The notes beneath the pieces are model-generated. The model made no database searches. It was not told the origin of the DNA and saw nothing but the letters and a program-made list of their open reading frames with translations. Positions 34,112-44,700 of a stretch of 64,000 nucleotides of DNA are shown in pieces. The translations under genes and the position numbers were made by a program. The stretch comes from Udeniomyces pyricola (lineage: Eukaryota > Basidiomycota > Tremellomycetes > Cystofilobasidiales > Mrakiaceae), in assembly GCA_039545295.1 (NCBI GenBank), contig BCIK01000011.1, positions 662,853-726,852 of the forward strand. The letters run 5' to 3'. Numbering within the stretch: position 1 is the stretch's first letter; every line of letters starts with the position of its first letter.

Positions 34112-35279
34112 TTACTCGATTGTCCAGTCGATGTCATAGATGCCCTTGGTTGTGTAGTCGGTCGAGCCAGCGAGGGCCGAAACAGCTCCGATAGATAGGT
34201 CCAACTTCGATGAGAAGTGACCGATCAAGAATCAGAAGCCGGAGACACCGTCATCAACATGAACCTATCTCAGCTCCTCATCGAATTTCCTCAAGTTCGT
34301 GAAAGCAATCAAACTTACCGAATTATCGCCTTGACATCCAGGGCAGAGGTCGGCGACGGTGGCTTTGATGGTCTTGCCTGTATCGGGAGAGCTGATGCTG
34401 ACAGTCTTACCGCAATATGGAGAGACGCCTCCTGTGTTCCCCCAAACCCCAGGCGGTATAGCGACGACGGAATCCGAGTCGGAATGAACTTGACCGCAAG
34501 CTAAGTCGTCCGAGCGCCGTGGTAAAACAACGATCGCAATAGTCAGAGAGTTGAGAGATAGGGGTAGTTGTGGGATCAGACATCGGTGAAGAGACGACGA
34601 ACCACCGGCAGCACCTCCTTGACTGTAGTAAGAACCTCTTCCGTTCGACCCAGATGGACTCGATCCAGAGGCGGAGACAGGGGTAAGAGATGAGCTAGTA
34701 GACGAGGGGGCTGAAGACGGAGGGGATGTGGTAGTTACAGCAGCGACATTGACCGATGAAAGATTTGAAGGGTCGTTGATGGAAATACTTTCAACAGGAG
34801 CTGAGCTGTTTGACGATGGAAATGTGGGAAGAGCATCATCTGTCGAGTTGCCGCCCATGGGTAATAGGGTCGAGTTCGAGGCCGGAGCGACGGGAGATGT
34901 CACGTTGTAAGCTGGCGGTGTGCCGTAACCGCCTCGGTGTCGCTCGGGGCGGGATTTGTGACCTAAGGATCAGAATGTGTGATTCAGAGTAAGAAAAAAT
35001 AAGAAGGAACATAGTTGGGTGAGTTCAAATCAAAGACAAATGAACGAGCTAGCCAGACGAAGTTCTGGATCCAGGCAGTCGTGATCGAGGTTGAAGGCTT
35101 GCTGAGCTATCACCAACAAAAGTGGAGACTCACACCAAAGCAGAACTTCACGACTTACGATGTTTTGACTCCTGTCTGACAGCTGGAGAGTGTCGCCGAG
35201 CCGCCGAGACGTCGGCGACAAACAGGCAAAGGCATACAGCGAATGTCACCAGCACGAAGGATGATTTGAGAGCAAACAT
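34112..35279 (-). CDS. Secreted RlpA-like double-psi beta-barrel protein with a Ser/Thr-rich linker
   Basis: Exons 35279-35159, 34962-34606, 34500-34319 and 34204-34112 total 753 nt (250 aa), in phase. The N-terminus MFALKSSFVLVTFAVCLCLF, ending near DVSAARR, is a classic signal peptide. A basic stretch (KHRHKSRPERHRGGYG) and about 90 residues rich in Ser/Thr/Asn/Pro, with several N-x-S/T sequons, follow. The C-terminal domain has GRGSYYSQGGAAACGQVHSD, VVAIPPGVWGN, PYCGKTVSI, ATVADLCPGC, LDLSIGAVSALAG and GIYDIDWTIE, the usual RlpA-like/expansin-like core with the Asp of D-LCPGC. It is probably a secreted wall protein. It is longer than the 156-aa member at 8.2 kb because of the linker, and the two are divergent, not a tandem duplication. 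Confidence 0.88.
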
Positions 35280-36296
35280 TGAAGTGGACCGGCCAGCGGT
35301 GAGAGCAGATGAATGAGAGAGAAGGAGCTGTTGTGAAGATACTGGATGATCGAGAGATGAATGCAGATGATCCGTCAAGTGAGCAGGAGGGGGGGGGGGG
35401 AGAGAGAGGGAGGAAGAGCTGGCAAAGGAAGGTGAAGGTTGGGGTCAGAGCATAGGCATCATCCTCGAACACTCTTCAAGTAAGCTTTTTTTTCTCTCCT
35501 TCCAGAAGTTTTCAACGGCGCTAACGGCTAAGGTCAACTGTGCCTGATGAGAGGGGCTAACAAGTCAATGCAAGTCAAGATGACGATAGAGAATGGACCC
35601 CTTTCGACGACCCGTTTTGATCTGGCCCGTAGGTCCCCTGATGCTGGACTGATGAGAAGGTGCGGCGGATATTCGTGCGATCGGTCATGATTGCTTTGAT
35701 AAAGTAGAGAAAAGAGGGTTCAGCAGTATAGGTAGCCAGGTCGATGTGCGGCGAGGTCGCGTTGAAGCGTTCGACGAGCGGATACGATGAGTCGGGATGT
35801 CGAGGTAGTACTATGTACTAAAGTCGTCGCCTGAGGGATACAAAGGAGAAAAGTCTTGGATGAAAGCGACCAACAACCATCTGCCAATCGTGATGGTGCA
35901 CTACTCCGTGACGTGGTCATCAAGCATGTCGTAGCGGTTTATGATGCACGACAGTTGGGCGCCCTGCATGAGGACGTACGAGAGGACCGGTTCTTTCATG
36001 CCGTGAAGCAGCGTCGAACACCCCTTCTCGATCCGAGACTTTTCGTCTGATTAGGTCAAGTGTAAGAAACACAAACATACACATACACGAACTAAACAAG
36101 ATCGCATGTAATATAATAACATAAAAAGCAATAGGATAGAAAAGAACAGGATAGAAAATGCATAAAAGGACAAGACTGCTGTGATGTAAGATACCAATCC
36201 TATCTCCCGTCCTACTGATTAAGAGCCCCTTCCCCTCTCGATCCATCGACCCTCGCTTCGACCTACCAATATCTTACCATACGGATGTTCCATCAT
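35280..36296. other. Intergenic, no gene seen
   Basis: This stretch covers the promoter of the secreted protein and the 3' region of the UBE2O gene. There is a G run near 35390-35400 and a short poly-T at 35486-35494. Open frames are short and unconvincing. Confidence 0.55.
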
Positions 36297-39200
36297 TCAT
36301 CCACTCATCGCCTTGGCTCCTTCGTCCTCTTCTTTCCATGCCGCCCAAATCTTTCTCAGCGCCGTCATGGTCCTTTCCAAAGGCAACTTGCCACCCATCG
36401 TTAACCGATCGACGCCATCCCCTGCGTTCCACGCGACCGCTTCCCCTCGCTCAGACCCACTTGCAGCTATGAGCTTATCGGCACCTTCGAGTACGCGGTC
36501 GAGAACACCCCGATGGCGGTAATGATAAAGAAGTTCGGAGGAGACTGAAGAGACAGGATAGGTCAGGGCATGCAGGATGAAAGCTCGCGAGAGAACGAAG
36601 GCCTTTTCACTGTATTGACGCTAAAGATTCACGAAGAACGAGAAGGAATATGTTCAGCATCATCGAGCCACTCAAAACCTCTGATATGATAAAACCAACA
36701 TGTTAGATCGACGTACAGAGTTGACTTCAGCCTCCTGGCTTCCTCGGAGCTTTTCAAATGCCGGTTCGCAATAGTATGGCTCTCGGACGAGAACAAGTGA
36801 CTGGATTGAGACAAAGATCTGTAGAAGGGATGATTTGTGCGAACTGCACAAAGCAACGTGAGTGCACACAACGATTTGTCAGAGGTTATCGACTAACGAA
36901 GCAAGACATGCATGTTGGTTTAGCTTCTTGTGAGATGAAAAAGATGAAATATCCCAAACGTACTTCCAGCTTTCGCTTTGTTCGCCCGCCCAAGTGCCCA
37001 AGATTGACAGGCAGACCTTGCCTATAAACAAAAGAAGGCAGGGAACAAGCTATCAGACTGAGAGTTTTCGGCGTCACCGACATGACGAAGACATGTAACC
37101 ACGAAAAAGAAGATCAAACGTACCTTCTTCGTAGAGATTTGGGTTGATTCTTCCTCGCCCAGACGTCCAAGAGAAGAAAAAGGCCTTTGGGGGCTCGAAC
37201 GGGAATTTCTGCGGATCGAGGTAAAAGTCGATGACATATCTGGGAAGGAATGCAGGAACGCAAGTGACTAGGTGAGCTCAGGACAGGGTTGCGGTCGAGA
37301 ACACAGATGCATCACTTACGGGGCATCGATGTAGGGTGTACCCGCAGGACCGAGAATCACGCAACGCAGTAGATCCATGCGATCCTCGTATGTCCTGACA
37401 AGGATGGTGTCTATGTTGCCGAACGGGTTGAGGGACAGACGACGAGTCAAAAATTGTTCGAAGTGGGCAAAGAAGGAAACAAGAGAGGAGAGAGAAAGTC
37501 CTTACCCGGCAAGCTTGATGCGAGGACTTTGAACTCTTTTTGCAGTCGCGAGAAGAAGGCCGAGTTAGGCTTGCCGACAGGCTCCGAGTAAAAGTGGTGA
37601 TCTTCAGGCGCGTCGTCAAGAACGGCGAAACGTTCCCAAGATGGGTCATCCGGTTTGGGCTTGGTACGTGGTCGGGAGGTGGCGGTTGATGGGACGGATG
37701 TTAGGGTCGACGACGTCGATGAGGTTGCGGTGGCGACCGTGATGGGAAGGGTAGCGACAGACTCGTCGAGAGCAGTGACGGTAACATCGCCAGTATGCTC
37801 TGGAGCCTTTGATAGGGATATCTCCTCTGTTGAATGGGTGGCAGACGACAAAGAAACAGCAGATGACGAGACTGACGGCACAGCAGTCGAATCCGGGTTG
37901 GTGTTGGCTCGCTTCCGCTTCAGACCTCCTTCCTCCGATCCAACCCCTTCAGATCCAACCTCCTCAACATCCATCGAGCCCTCCCGCCCGTTCTCTTCCT
38001 CGTCCTCCACCTCCCAATCGTCCTTCTCCTCGACATAGTCTTCCTCCCCCTCAGTTCCGGCCCGAAGGTCATCGTCTCCGGCGACATCTTCCCACTCGCC
38101 GTCATCCTCTTCAAGGGGTTGCCCATCCGTTCCGACCGAGGCACCGTCATCCATGGCATGAGGGTCGGCCTCATCGTTGAGAATGCTGAGTTTGCCGAGC
38201 TCGACCTCCACGATGCGTCCGCTAGGAAGCATGACTTCCACCACTCCATCAAGCCTCAAATCTTTGACTTCCCCGTACCAGTCGATCTCTTCGAGCTCTC
38301 GGCTCATCTCCCAATGTCGTGCCGCTGACATAGAAGAGGAAAGAGAAGACGCTGGCGAGGTGATACCGTCATTGCTGGGCACGCTGTTGCCAAAGCCAAG
38401 GCTTGAAGCGAGACCGACGAAGGCAGAACGCATTTGGGTCGAAAGGGCAAGCCGAGACATGGTCTGTCGAGCCTCTTCTTCTGGCACGTTGGGCGAAAGC
38501 TCGCCGATGCGAGGCACGCGTGGTGGCTCGCAACCGTTAGAGGACGCGCCAATTAAGACAAGGTCACCTCGTGAGACGCCGAACGTGTCTGTTGAAGAAA
38601 TATATGCGGAGAGTATAAAACCGAAGATGGTCAGAGGGTTCGCATAAGATAACCAAGTATCGGTTCGCCCTCCGTCTCAGGTGTCATAAGGTGTTGGGAC
38701 TGACCAGGTGGCTGACCATGGGGGTCGAGTTCGAGTACCGAAACCAAGATAGTCTCCCGTGTGCTGGGGTCCTCTCCCTACGCGAAGAATGAGTGAGATG
38801 ATGCATCAGAACCTGATATGCTCAGAAGGAGGTCCTACGATGGACGTTGCATGTGAACGTACTTGAGGTCCAATCAGCTGGATCTGCGCAGTACGGTCCG
38901 TTGAGACTTGCTGAACGACGGCGACAGTTTCCTTTTCCATGGACTCTTTGAAAACGACATGATCTCCTGGCCAACACGAGTATTCATCTGTGACACACAG
39001 ATTGTCGATGACAGCCTCAGAAAGTATGTCAGCACCCCTTGAGGCGTAGATGCACGATGCGATATGCAGCACACTGCTTGATATCAAAGACAACGCGGAC
39101 TCACCGATGTTGATGAACAAGATCAGATCCACAGTAGGCTCCACAGTGATTGTGCCGTCCTGCCAAAGAACAGTGACTACGGTCTGGGTTTCCGTCACGG

Positions 39201-40586
39201 TCATGGCGTGCAATGAGATCGTTCCGCCGGCATGCTCCGTCGGAACGAGGCCATGCTTCTTCTCGAGCTCGGATGTCCTGAAGCAAACCTGAGTAAAGAC
39301 ACAGCCAGTAGTGGCGTCAGTGTCCGAGTCACCCTCGTACGAGTATATAAGTCTGTTGACACATGCCTACCTTGGTGTTGGTCTGCGGCAAATGATCGGA
39401 TGGGCTCGTGACGTGCTTGAGATTGTTGAGCTCGCTGCCTGCAAAGAACCGCTTGGGTTTCGGCCTTGCATCATGTAGATGGATAGGCAGCTGTGAAAAT
39501 AGGAGGCCTAGCGTATCAGCCATTGTCTGCTATCGATGACTTCTGCCCCCAATCACAGTGAACACGAGANNNATTTGCGAAAAAAAAAAAAAAAAAAAAA
39601 AAAAAACGACCTTTTGGTTGATAGCCATCCATCCGATGCTGACGACTGTTGCCTTGACCTCAACGACAATTTCCTTGGACGGGTCTCTCGGGGCCGAACT
39701 GGAGAACCAGCCCGTTTGGGGCAGCGGTGGAAGGGTTGACACATCCGGGTAGAGCTCATCGGCCCTTCGACCGTGATCGAGCATGGCACCCATGTCTGCG
39801 ACTTTCCAGGTCTGACCCGTGGCTAAGAAATCAGAAAACATGATCAATATCAGCACACGAATATATGTAGTCCTGCTAGGGCTGATAGCCGATGACAATG
39901 AAGCAAAGAACAGACCTTGAACCTCGAGTGTGCCCTCCTCAAAGATCTCCTCGACGACACCGAGCCAGTCTTGATAGATGACCCGATCTCCGACCTCAGT
40001 CTGGAACATGAGAGCAAAAATAGCCAGTCAGCCCATATCTATCTAGCTATCGAGAAGACCCGTATGCCAACTGCCGACGGGCTCGGGTTGCTGCTTTCCT
40101 ATTTCGCCACACTTGGTGCTGGTCCCGATAACTTCCTTGGACCATCTCTACTTGGAACATTTCTGAAACACTCACTTTAAGTGCACCTTCAAGCTCATTG
40201 GATGAGACAAAACCCTCAAGTTGTTGACCACTGAGAACATGCTTGAGCCGGCAGCCGACCTCCACGCTCTTGACGATACCAGAAGCCTCGGACGCGTAGT
40301 CGCGTTTAACGACGTCACCCGGCTGCATGAGGCGGTCGATGAGCTCGACGTCCTCAGAGTTGATGATGTTGAGATTGCTCGCATCAGCAGCGGCGTCGGG
40401 AGCCCGAACAAGCGTCGAGATGCCGATCTCGCCAGGAAGCAAAGGTCGGTCGAGAGGATGGGGGGCCTGACCGGCTGGTGGATGAAGGGGGTTGAATTGC
40501 TCCTCGGCGGCAGTACGGAGGATCATGGCGACTTCAGAATTGGGACGCCTGATGATGTCGCCCTGAAAGAGCGCACGAGGGGCCAT
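36297..40586 (-). CDS. UBE2O: UBE2O-type ubiquitin-conjugating enzyme (E2/E3 hybrid)
   Basis: The gene starts at ATG 40586 ([20 protein letters not shown]) and ends at TGA 36297. The N-terminal half has SH3-like, conserved-region-type segments: [59 protein letters not shown] and [20 protein letters not shown] long acidic, Ser/Thr-rich linker follows (37700-38160). The UBC core begins with [19 protein letters not shown] and [20 protein letters not shown], then [45 protein letters not shown] and [18 protein letters not shown], where the Cys is catalytic. It continues [20 protein letters not shown] and ends [16 protein letters not shown]2O acts as a combined E2/E3, in animals on unassembled ribosomal and other proteins. 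The three Ns at 39570-39572 and a poly-A run are intronic. Confidence 0.9.
39570..39606. other. Three undetermined bases and a poly-A run in a UBE2O intron
   Basis: NNN at 39570-39572, then a run of about 26 A (39581-39606). In the minus-strand gene this is a poly-T tract inside an intron, so coding is not affected. Confidence 0.75.
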
Positions 40587-41082
40587 GTAGGGCGAGAAGT
40601 AAGGAGGTGTGGGGTGGATAGAGAAAAGGACGGGTCGCGTGAGAGACGAGGTGAAAGTCAGACGTCGGCAATCGAAGGCAGAGCAACAAAGAGGAAAGGG
40701 GTCAGGTCGGTTACTCGCTCGATCTATCTGACCCTTGTTTGCTTTCTTTCTTCTTGCTAGATCATCAGATAGTTGTGCCTTGGCCAGGTACGTTGGATGC
40801 CTATGGAGTGATCAGCAGGAACCATGTAATGGAACGGAAGCCACCCACCCATAACATCATCTCAAGATCATTCGTAAGCAGCTACCATCGACGTGCCTGC
40901 ATGGTCAGTACATGATGAGTCTTGTACAATCGCCAACGCGCGAATCTCGACGATCCGGCAGTGTCACATGTCAACGTGTCAACGCGCGCGTCAACGCCGA
41001 CTTTTCAACTCAAGCCCCCGCAGGTTGAGTGTTGACGTGTTTAACCGTTGCCTAGCAAGCGGTAACCTACGTCTCCAGTCAT
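40587..41082. promoter_or_regulatory. Divergent region between UBE2O and the PPR-like gene
   Basis: About 500 bp separate the start of UBE2O (minus) from the likely first exon of the next gene (plus). It holds CAACGTGTCAACGCGCG-type short repeats near 40970-40990, with a direct GTCAACG motif three times. This could be a regulatory cluster, but I cannot name the factor. Confidence 0.4.
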
Positions 41083-43867
41083 CATGCTTAGACCAATGTC
41101 TCACCGTGAGCAATCAGAGATGCTCGATGCAGAGCAGAAACTACCGCGAAGTACCAGGAAAGCTGATGAGCGAACATTCGATGTCGGACGGTCCCGCGAT
41201 CAGGTCTGATTTCTTCCTCTTCACTGGTCAATCAAACAAGACGCTCGACTCGCCTACTCTTTGCCATCCCCACGGCACGACGACATCACCATGAACGACA
41301 TGTCTATAATGCCAAGCTCCCATCCATCTCCACGTCTTACGTCTCATCAAAATCCAGTCCATCTACGCGCTTCTTTTCACAACCATCAGTCGGCCCAGCA
41401 TCACTGACTCCACCTCGCGCGAAGTCTCCTTCATGGAAGCCTCATTTGGAAGCATTCCTCATCTCCACAGCTCAACTTGACAAGGCGCAAGTAGAAGAAA
41501 AGAGCCGTGAACTAGCATCGTCCATCGCGGGCGCCCGCGACGCCAAATCGAGACCGTACGATCTAATAGAAGCCGGCCAGCAAATTCATCGTAGGATGCT
41601 TGAGGCATGGGGCGGAGACCCCTCCGACCCATATGACGATCTCTACGACAAGGCGTGTAATGTTGTCAAGCCAATTGCACAGGCCCTCAGCCGGCTCGAC
41701 TGGCCTCATCCAACGCCTACGAATGCTGACGACCGCATTCTAGATGTCTCTTCCTTCGACCTCTTTTGGCCCACAAAACGACTTCGCGACTTGTCCCGGT
41801 TTCTAAATACGCTCGACCGATTTGACCTGGCCCAGGGGAAGGCGCCTCGAGTGCGTAAATTGTGACATACAAAATCATTCGCATGGAGTCTAGCGAGGTC
41901 GTCGTCGTGTTAGACGAGCATTCGCTAATAGAAACGTATCAAAATATTGCCCCTTGATTCCACTCAACCATGCATACATCTTCCATACGTCCTCCTTGCA
42001 GCTTGAAGAAGTAGCCAACAAGATCGCCTCAAACCTATCATTTTGTCGCATGCTGCCTCCATCTGTTTGGCATACGTATTTCGACCGCTTCCTTCAACTC
42101 TTATCCATCGTATATCACCACCCGGATTCGTCTTGTCATGCAGCCTACAAAGCGCTTGAGAAAGTTGGCCATGCGGGGCTTCCGCGAGCCCAACTTGAGC
42201 CGGAGGCTATCCGAGACTGGGTTGTTCAGCACCCACCTGTTGGTGTCGAATCAAAGTGTGTAGGAGGGATTTGCAAGGCGTTTCTTCCCATGTTGACAGT
42301 CCGACAAGTCGAGGAAATGTGTGATCAGCTTGGAACTCGCTTTTCGAAGGAAAACTGTGTCGATACCGAGGTAAGCGGCAATGTTCTTCATTCATCGTCT
42401 TCCAATCCAGCATATCAGCTAATGAGATCAAACGAAACCACGTGCCAGCTCTTGTCTATCTCCGTCTTATACTCCCAGCTCTTTCATCTTCTCGCCTTTC
42501 CTCTACCATCATCTTGCATCAGTTCTGTGCTTTTACACCTTATTTCTCTCGCGGAATCTCAGCCACGCAGATTCAGGACCCAACTTGATGAATTCCTCCA
42601 CCACGTTACCCAGCCTTTCCCAACTAAAGATGTATCCTCAGTAAGGACGAGAAATCGAGCGGTGTCGGATTTCCTCTGCGAGCTTTTTGAACAACAAGGT
42701 GGGATGGACGACCCCCAGATCTTCCTGAAACGAGTAAAGCTCGCGACGCTGTGCCGGGATCGGACGGATTCCGTGACACGGCAGCAGTCAATCCAGGCTC
42801 TACAAACCATGTCAGATTCCAAGGTGAGCAAATCATAGAGAAAACCGCAAAAGGTAAACCCGGTGAGGTCAGTGTCTGACACCTGATTGTTCACATCATG
42901 TTCATGCCCTTTTTTTTCTTCTTCTCTGTGGTGTATCAGGTCTGGAACTCACTTCCCCAGTTCGTCGGCTATATGGAGACGACTCAGACGCCCTATATCC
43001 ATCCTGCTAGCAACATTATTTCCATGCTTGCCCTTATTCATCCCTCGTTCCCCATGACTGCCCGCACTGGTCTGCTCAAATTCACCACGCTTTATCGCAA
43101 CCGACTTCGTGCGCTCGCCCACTCAACTGCCCCCTCTTTTGTCACTGCCTCTACGCCCAACGAGTTCCATTACAAGTCCGCCAGACTCGGTCTCGCTCAG
43201 ATCACAGCCTTCGTCGATGACAGAAAGGACCTTCAGACCGAAGACGTCCTCTGTATGCTCATGGACGCACATTCGTTCTCGCGCGACTACGAGGCGGCCA
43301 AACGGGTTTGGGTGAGCATGATGGCGGAAGGTGGTTGTGGTCTGAGTGCCCGAGCGACATCAATCGTGAGTGTTTGAGCAGTCGCGCGTATCCCATACTT
43401 GCCCGATCGAAAACAAGGCACTCGTGAACTAAGATGCCAGTTACACGGGTGTAATGTCTGTAGCATGGGTGGATACGGACTGATTGTTTGACACTTCTCC
43501 TTTGCCATATGAGATCTTGGACGTCTGCACGTTCTCTGATGATCCGCTACTGGCCGACGAAGTTTGGAAAACTGCCCGCCCGCACAGAAAGACGCACGCG
43601 AACGCATATGACGCCCGACTTGATGGTCTGATCCGCGGTGGACGATGTGACTTGGCTTGCGCCCTTCTTGAGGAGATGTACACCCGATCTGGCACCCCCC
43701 CTGCGCCCCCTCCGACGCCGCTTACCGTGACTAGAATCTATAAACGGTTCCGTGGTGGACGCCAAGAAACAATCAAGCGTCTCGTTGCCATCATCAAGAC
43801 CAGGGACCCGTCCCTTTGGGCCTTTTTAGAAGAAGGAAAACGCCCTTCAAAGGTCCAGAAAAGGTGA
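41083..43867 (+). CDS. Helical PPR-like protein, start uncertain
   Basis: Exons after the start are well supported: one ending at about 41850 (LISTAQLDKAQVEEKSRELA to QGKAPR), then LEEVANKIASNLSFCRMLPP to ENCVDTE (to about 42370), PRRFRTQLDEFLHHVTQPFP (from about 42563) to SDSK, VWNSLPQFVGYMETTQTPYI to SARATSI, and ILDVCTFSDDPLLADEVWK to the end. Repeats such as YEAAKRVWVSMMAEGG and NAYDARLDGLIRGGRCDLAC resemble PPR helix pairs, so an organellar RNA role is a reasonable inference. The frame has no ATG in the stretch before 41446. A candidate first exon starts at ATG 41083, but its donor is not convincing. The end is also open to choice: TGA at 43865, or splicing at AAAAG/GTGAGC to an exon near 43973. 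Confidence 0.6.
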
Positions 43868-44700
43868 GCACGTACAGCTGGGGTTTGTTCTTTTCTTTTT
43901 CGTCCAGACGCGTCCCTTAGACTGAAGAGCCTTGTCTTTATCCTTTCGGTGGCATTGTGCTCCGTCTCCTTAGCTTCAAAACCCAGGTGATCATATAGAC
44001 ATGGTTTTTTACGACCAAAAGCGTTAGATATATCAACAGGTCCGTGGTGCCGTCGTCGATACTAATTGGTCTCACCGTATCTCCATTCGATGGTGCTTAT
44101 AGAATGCGTTTTTCCTTATATATATATCTAACAGGTAGTGAGTTGGAAAGGAGTTGGTAGTGCGATGGATCAGGACAAGACGTTGACCTTCCCTAGTGGT
44201 AGTAGTACTTGATGCAGTTTTTGCGTGCGCCCATATATCTTTGTGATGCACAGGCTTGTACCGTTGATACCGTAACAAAACATAGGCCACTGAAATCAGC
44301 TAGTAGCTGTCTTTTCCGATCCTGAACAAGCTAAACTCGTCACGAACCAAAGTTAGTCAAAGGCCGTCGGCCAGTATCGACCAAACTTCGATTTTTGCCA
44401 ATGAGACCAAGAATGCATCGTTCCTGACGACATGAAGTAGTGCGAGCACGCATGATGAAGGTCACGGTTCAATGTTGAATGACTGCGTTCAGAACTTTTA
44501 TGTCGGCCCAGGTTTGACGTTCGACTTGAGTATTGAAATATTGGTTTGATCTGCATTAAGGCGTGTCGACGTTGGAGATGTCGATGCGAACAATCCTCTT
44601 CGAACTCCTCTCGGCTTCTGCCGTCTTGGATCTTGGCGCGGGAGGCAGCAACCAACCACTTTCCCTTGACGTAACACGACAGCCATCTAGATTATACGCC
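43868..44700. other. Intergenic, no gene seen
   Basis: AT-rich patches (44115-44135) and no convincing coding frame. The last 100 bp should be the GNL1 promoter or leader. If the PPR-like gene has the alternative last exon, its 3' end extends to about 44000. Confidence 0.5.
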
